Shown here: positions 49,194 through 55,000 of the stretch, piece after piece
Position numbering within the stretch: position 1 is the stretch's first letter
Layout: each line of letters begins with the position of its first letter
Assembly (NCBI GenBank): GCA_013115135.1
Contig: JABANP010000333.1
Location: 1 to 55,000 of the forward strand
From: Perkinsus olseni
Taxonomy: Eukaryota > Perkinsozoa > Perkinsida > Perkinsidae
DNA length: 55,000 nt
Reading direction: 5' to 3'
Notes under the pieces: generated by a model
Database searches by the model: none
What the model saw: only the letters and a program-made list of their open reading frames with translations
What the model was told of the DNA's origin: nothing
Translations under genes and position numbers: made by a program

Positions 49194-52100
49194 TCAGGAT
49201 GAGCGGGATGTGTGGTACCAGGCGCTGACGGCGGACAAGAACTCCACTTCGTGAATCTTTCCATCTCCCAACACGTCCGCTCTACTGAACACCCAGTCGA
49301 CCTCCTCCTTGGTCACCTGCGACCGAGACCTGCCCTCGGCCACAGTCCGAGAACGGAAGCGAAGCGGGGATCGAGTTGGCGGAATGTTGTCTTTTATTTG
49401 TGAAATATCCACAAGAACTTTCCGCGATGAATCAATAATGACAGAATCCCTTTACCTTGAACCCATCGTTGAGATCGACAAGGAACAGCTTCAACTCGTC
49501 ATGGTCCAAAGTAGCCATCCCGAGTGAAATCATACTTCTCGAAGTACTCTCGAATCCGCTCCTTCGCGTGGCGGTATCTGAAGGCTGTCCACAATCCTGT
49601 GGCATGGGGTTCCGACTCTCACGTGCTCCAAACCTTCAATGCATAGAGGACCTCGTCTTGCCCTATGGCGTCCGTGCCGTCCGTGTCCGCAACTTTAAGG
49701 ATAAATTCCACCTGTTGAAGGAGTGGCTGTGGAATAGACAGGGGTCCTCGGTAGGCCTGTGCTGAATTTCAGGAAGGCTCCCAGGCTTGAATTGAACGTG
49801 TAAAACACGGTCCTGGGAGCGCTCTCGAAACTCAAGGGAGGCGTCCTATTGAACACCTGGTCAGCCTCGGGCCATTAAATGAATGGCATCCTCCCCATAC
49901 CATCCTATCAGACTTATCTGGCATATCCCAAAGCATTGCCCTATAGACAGACCTCATCAGCATCAGGGTCCTTGCCGCCATTATAATCCCGCAGCAGCAG
50001 AGCCAGCTGGTCGCGTTCGAGTTGGAGTGTCTTGTCAGTATCATACTTTTGGAATATCTGCATGGCTCAGGCTGATGGCAATGCAGTCCCTCAGGCAACA
50101 GTCAGAACACGAAGATTATCCGTAGCATTTCCCGAATTTCCGCTGGAGCCCTCGCTCCTCTCGCAGTGAGTCGATGGATCCACGCAGTGTTGCTGCTTAT
50201 GTCTCAGCCACTTAGCTCACCGATATTATACGTCTTCGCTCCTTCGCGTGTTGATCGTGTGCCAGTACCCGGGCAGCCGAGGCCTGCTGACGCCTGGCCG
50301 CTTTGAGCCCGATGTAGGCCGCCGTTGCCATTTATCCTTCGAGACAGCTACACGTGTCACGTACGGCCGCGACGCACAGCCGGAAGGGGAGGGCGCGGTA
50401 GGTGTCTGCGATGGTGCCTTTTCTACATCCACCGTCATAGTCAGGACCAACAACAAGCAAAGGGGTGATCGAGCGCGCATCAGCAGTCCACCATGCCTCC
50501 CTAGGGAAGTGGCGAGGACGGAGCACACTCCCAGAACAGACGCACAACGGACGATGACCCATGGCCTGGCGAGCCCCCTCCAAGCTCCACGCCCGTATAT
50601 TATTTTTCTCGTGTACCCCCAACGGAAGGTTGTATCTCCGTTGTAGCTAGTTTGGCTTGAAGTACTCCCGATTGATAACTACAAGAACTCGGCAGCAACA
50701 GCCTACGACTTGGGTATAGTAGGATAAGGAACACATCAATAGAAGTGTGACATGGAGGTATGACACTGTGTCATCCTAAACGCAGCCAAGTTGTCGACGG
50801 ATAAACCTGTAGAGGGCATCATGCTCGGAGACAGACCACACAAGTCCGTTACCGAAGGTCCTTCTTCAAGTCCCGTCTTGTTCGCCGAACCATGCTCAGG
50901 TGGTCTCGGTCCCGCCGCACGATCCCTCTGTCAAGGAGAGCCTGAGAATGATGGACTATGATAGCGTTTCCAATGTCGTGAAGGGTAAGAGTAGCGTACA
51001 TCTTCAAGCCGTGCCGTGTTGGCCTTCTGCATCATCTGTATCGCCTTCATCTTCCACGTTGCATGAGCTGACGGGTACAAGGGTGTTGACAGTACAGTGC
51101 TGAGCTCCTCGAGGACGTCCGATGCGGTCCTGAGAGAGGCGAACTTATTCAAGGGATCTTCCGCCTCCCGAATCGTGAGAATGGACATGTACGGCGGATG
51201 TCGAGACGAGTAGGCTCACCCTGGTGTAGACCCGACAGTGCTCAGTCTCCTGGTCGCCACAGTCTCGCCGGTCGCCCGCGTCGCATCCACAGAGGAGCCG
51301 ACCTGTCGGTAGTCTATAGCCTGGGACGCAGAAGCTTGCCCAACCCCCATAAGGACTCACATTGGAGGTGCTCAGAAACTCCTGTCTCTTCTTTCGGATC
51401 GATGGCGGAAGGCGTTCTTCTCTCGGTACGTCGTGTTCGCCAGCTGACGCTATGTAATGGGCGTCATCGTGCAAGTCGTGGAGGCTCCTGACTGGTTGGA
51501 AGGAGTCACACGTCCAGAGCAATGTAGGAGGGCCGCCCAAGGGTAAGACTCCTGATGGTAGACAAGGACTGTGCTTAGACACGAAAGCTGGGACCTGGCT
51601 ACCTTGACGAATGCAGTCAACCATTAGCAGAGAGAAGTCGTGGTCGTCAGCTCTATGGCGGCGGACGATGAGTAGCCGTCCTCCATGGTGAGGGTCGCCA
51701 TTCGGGAACACCTGCGGACACAGGCGTAAGACAGTGGAAGATCGGCCAAGGGGCATAATCTTCTGAGACCCGGGACCCTCGGACTGGGAGAGATTGGCAG
51801 ACACTCACCGTGATCTTGCAGAGAGAATCCCTGAACTCCCAAAGGAGCAGCCTAGGATCCGTCCTGTGGTAATCGCTTGTCTCAACTTCACTGATGTCCT
51901 CGGACCTGGATAACAACAAGATTGGCATGCCGAAGGGTATGTGCAGAAGAGGCCAAGCGAGCGTCGATATATGATATGGCCCGTGACCCATAGGGACGCC
52001 CCGTTGTCCCAAGCAGGCACGGCTGCGTTTAACGACGTGTCCGCATGTGGAGAGGGAAACGGCAAGTTGCTGATGGTAACTCCTGGACACGGATGACGAT

Positions 52101-54287
52101 AATTTCTCTTCGCTGGTCTCACCACTCTGACAGTTGCGGAAGATCTTCAGCCTCAGTGTGATCCAACTGAGTGGCTGACGTATTGTGAGTCGATTGTCGT
52201 TGCCCATCCAGGCTCTGTAACTCTGCGGTCTGCTTCCGCGGCTTTGCGGCACCGTTGTATCTGAGAATATCAGATGAAGAGCACAGGTAACGAGGCAGTA
52301 CAACTCACCGAGATGACCTCGGACCTCCCTGACCGATCCCTGATGGTAGTCGTCTGGGTTGCTGCAGCGACGTACTCACCACATGCACCATACCTACCGT
52401 CAACGGCTTCGCTGTGGAAGAGGCCATCCAGCACCCCTCCCATCGTTCGATGAGTCCTCACCTTTATCAAGCATCGTACCGCTCTTACTCCTATCGAGGC
52501 GAGTGAGTGTCCCTGTCCGATCGAACCCCCGAGAGGAGCTGGCCTGCCGCTTCACAGTTCCGTGCCGTCCGGTGGCGGCTGAGCTGAGTCAATGAAGCCT
52601 TGATGCGCATCGCCATTCAACCAGATGGGAATGGCAGTTGAGGCACACGAGAGCCTTACCTCCGAGCCCCTGTGACTGCGGCTTTACTGATCCTTTGCGA
52701 CTTGACGTCACCTCCGAAGTCCGCGAAGCCGGTGTGATGAACATCATCTCTAGCCCTCCGGGCCCGGTCTTGGAACCCCTGACGCAGGAGGTTGATCCTG
52801 TCCTGAAACAAATCAACTGTAGTGCAACATGACGAACAACGCTGGGGCGGAGGACGCTGATAATAGTAGTAACGCCTCAGTTCGGTCGGCACCTGGGCTG
52901 CTCTCTCCTGCGGCGTCGGGGACGGTGGCTTCTTGGCCGCCTCCTGCTTGGCGGTGTACCAGTCTTCTATCCGAGAGAACTGCTCCCAATGCAACATACG
53001 GGAATCAGTTGCTTTGAGATAGGAGAACAGACCGAAGATACGTGCTGGAGTCTGAAGGCGACAGGGGGCTGCTGTCCGCTGCTGTCCTTCACTCCTCTCC
53101 TCACCAAGTCGTCAGAGAGGTGCATCCTCCTCACACCTTGATCGAACTCCCGCATGCTCACGATACCATTGCCGTTCTCGTCGACTCGGAAGAAGAAGGC
53201 ACGGAAGGAACCCTCGAAGCGTTCCTGAGAAGTCCTCCTCCGCACGGCAGGATCACGACGTCCCCCGCCGGCTGACCTGCACTATGCGGCAGACGACCTC
53301 GAGCGTCTCCTGCATCGGGTCGAAGTCGTCCGCTTCTGCTGCTGCTTGCTTCTTGCTGAATAAGCTCCTCACGTCTAGCCTCGCGTTATCGAGTATCTCG
53401 GCCTACAACCAGAGGTCGCAGAGCTGAACGGTGAACATGAACTGAAGAGGAGTACGAAGCACCTTCTTCGAGCGAGGGCTTCAAGTCGGGACAGAGAGTA
53501 TACATAGCCTCCCTCAGTCGATTTGCATGATCCACGGACTTCGGCAGCAGAACGAAGGGCATGGAGGAATCTGCCAAGTTATAGTGACACTAAGGGTGGC
53601 GCACCACACGTACAGTCCCGAAGGCCGCCTTTCTTCGCATCAGCGTTCCGCCTCGCGGACTGAGCAGCCACTCTGGCTAGGTCCATCCCGTATCTGATGA
53701 ACACCTGCAGCCTTGACCCGGCAAAATGTCATTACGGGGATCGCCTGAGGGGGTCAAGCTGAGAGCTGTTCCGAACAGCACTCGAATGGCCAAGTCGCAG
53801 CTCGCAGAGGTCCCCCAGACCACGCCCTGACATCTCCTCCATTGCGTGCATCCGGGCCTGACCATCGGCGAAGTGGTCAGAGGCAGCAGCAGCAGCCCAG
53901 CGTCGATAACGCCGCCACCTCTCGTCGTAGTGTGTCTATGTGTCTGTTCCCTCTAGGATACCCCGTTGCCGCCATGCTAGGACCAGCTGTTGTCCTCCAA
54001 GTCGATCGTTGCGTGCTCTCCAACCTGACGGGCGTCGGCAGCTGGTAGCCTCACGGGTCCAGCGCCTACATCTCGCTGCGTTGATCGAAGCGGGCGCTTT
54101 CGAGTTCGTTGTTAAACTCCAAGAATGGGTTGGGCTTCCGTGGGCTCTGAGGTGAGAGGGGCCGTGGGTTTGCGACATCGGAATCATCAGGGATCGATAA
54201 TGCCGACATTCTGTCCTCCTGCTCACCCGACGTTGGCCGACTGCGGCACCGTTCTTTACTGGCTTTGTAGCCTCGGCGAGGGCGCAT
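49194..54287 (-). CDS. Large multi-EF-hand protein, unrecognised architecture
   Basis: A probable start is ATG 54287 (MRPRRGYKASKERC) or the in-frame ATG 54209. EF-hand loops appear at several places: DENGNGIVSMREF (about 53160-53200), a degenerate LKATDSRMLHWEQF (about 53000), YDTDKTLQLERDQ (about 50020), DTDGTDAIGQDE (about 49670), YDFTRDGYFGP (about 49520) and DVLGDGKIHEVEF (about 49260), just before the stop at 49194. Between the first and last groups (50650-52500) are long open frames without a known domain. I looked for kinase motifs and found none. Calcium binding is firmly indicated; the role is not. Exon borders are largely unresolved. One EF-hand has an extra base near 49498-49505. 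It could be two genes. Confidence 0.5.
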
Positions 54288-54468
54288 GTCTGTGACGGGT
54301 TCATAAAGGGCGGCACGCCTGTCAAGCGTGAATCACCCCCCGAAGTACGGACTGTTCGGACTGATAATGTCTCCCAGGATTGACCAAATCAGAGGAGGCA
54401 AGTATGTGGAAACGTAGTAAGTGGTACAGTCTGCTATGGCAATGATACTGTCAGTAGGCGCACGCTGC

Positions 54469-55000
54469 TCAGCCATCGTCCGAAGCGAGTGGCGAGGTCG
54501 TCGGCAGAGGCTCGGACTCTATGTATGCCATCAACCACTTGAGATTAGTGAGCAAGTACTTCATGGCCTTCGTCCACCTGCGAAGGAAAGCACTGGAGGT
54601 CGGCACGACCGCTCACTGCCACCTACCTTTCCTCTTGGTTGAACTGCAGCGCCACTGAGAAACCGCCGACCTTATCGCCCTCGATGCTGAAGGGCAATCT
54701 GAGGGGATGAGGTGTCAATCACCAACTCTCATGCAGTCGAAATAGTCAGTGGGCCGATGCCCGGCTTAACTAGAGCATATCCAAGGTTAACACATCAGCC
54801 AGGCTTAGGTCACCTCACGGGCCACGGGCCTCTTATGGACTCTCCTTACCTCAATGGTTGGCTTCTGAATCGTTCCGAGAAGGTACAAACCTCCTGGACA
54901 ACATTAACATAGGCGCACATACCGGCATCGAATCTGGCAATAAGCGGCATCACATGAGCCTTACGGGGGCAAGCAACAACAGCAACAACAGCAACAACAA
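54469..55000 (-). CDS. ATG6: Beclin 1 / ATG6, C-terminal part (runs off right edge)
   Basis: Three stretches match the end of the Beclin evolutionarily conserved domain: ARFDAGMCAYVNVVQE (cf. the family's FDxAMVAFLDCVQQ) near 54880-54960, then LPFSIEGDKVGGFS with VALQFNQEER (exon 54698-54627), and WTKAMKYLLTNLKWLMAYI (exon 54577 to 54469), ending at TGA 54469. The intron 54626-54578 is 49 nt. The WTKAxKYxLTNLKW stretch is the membrane-contacting aromatic region and is highly diagnostic. Beclin/ATG6 is the regulatory subunit of the VPS34 PI3-kinase complex in autophagy and endosomal sorting. The N-terminal coiled coil and BH3-like part lie outside the window. One upstream join remains open. 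Confidence 0.85.
54970..55000. repeat. (CAACAACAG)n simple repeat
   Basis: A CAA/CAG triplet run at the right edge, continuing outside. On the minus strand it is TTG/CTG-rich and lies just upstream of a Beclin exon, so it probably sits in an intron rather than coding for poly-Gln. Confidence 0.8.

Noticed and set aside
50650..52500. Possible protein kinase domain, making the EF-hand gene a CDPK
   Set aside because: I looked for the glycine loop, HRD-like and DFG-like motifs on the minus strand in all frames and saw none.
54421..54912. Plus-strand open frames at the right edge
   Set aside because: They are antisense to Beclin/ATG6 exons, which carry diagnostic motifs.

Overview
The window is eukaryotic nuclear DNA from a flagellated alveolate protist. 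My best guess is a Perkinsus-type species (Perkinsozoa), on four grounds. Genes are dense and split by short GT-AG introns, mostly 38-75 nt. A PACRG gene implies an axoneme. A plant-type ferredoxin carries a signal/transit-like leader, as expected of a relict plastid, and no photosynthesis gene is seen. Several proteins, such as the membrane/propeller protein at 17-20 kb, resemble families I associate with dinoflagellates. The species is inference; the gene identities rest on motifs read from the sequence.

Layout. 1-4.16 kb (minus): the 5' end and repeat region of a large secreted protein built from 12-residue GSSxSV repeats, running off the left edge. 4.9-11.2 kb (plus): an unrecognised basic protein, PACRG, and a coiled-coil/leucine-rich-repeat protein. 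11.5-16.4 kb (minus): a helical-repeat/RAP-domain protein, a THUMP/RlmL-like methyltransferase and exosome subunit RRP45. 17.1-22 kb (plus): a polytopic membrane protein with a propeller-like tail, a possible microprotein and a 208-residue secreted protein. 22.7-34.9 kb (minus): a very large Ser-rich coiled-coil protein, a RING protein, HID1 and ferredoxin. 35.3 kb: tRNA-Glu(CUC). 35.9-40.6 kb (minus): two tandem WS/DGAT-type acyltransferases. 41.0-44.3 kb (plus): four tandem small proteins made of a duplicated VPxG module and a Cys-rich tail. 44.9-55 kb (minus): a SNF2/BRG1-type ATPase, a multi-EF-hand protein and the C-terminal part of Beclin/ATG6.

The mix is mainly housekeeping: RNA decay, mitochondrial or organellar RNA binding, chromatin remodelling, autophagy, secretory trafficking, lipid storage and flagellum. 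Lineage-specific secreted or membrane families are scattered among these genes. There is no operon logic; neighbours on one strand need not be functionally linked.

Several models are fully phase-consistent from start to stop: PACRG, RRP45, the RING protein, the secreted 208-mer and two members of the tandem family. Others need 1-2 nt shifts inside conserved coding sequence, often at homopolymers. This suggests assembly indels, although real decay is possible for one acyltransferase copy. Where exon borders are not resolved I give a gene span and say so.
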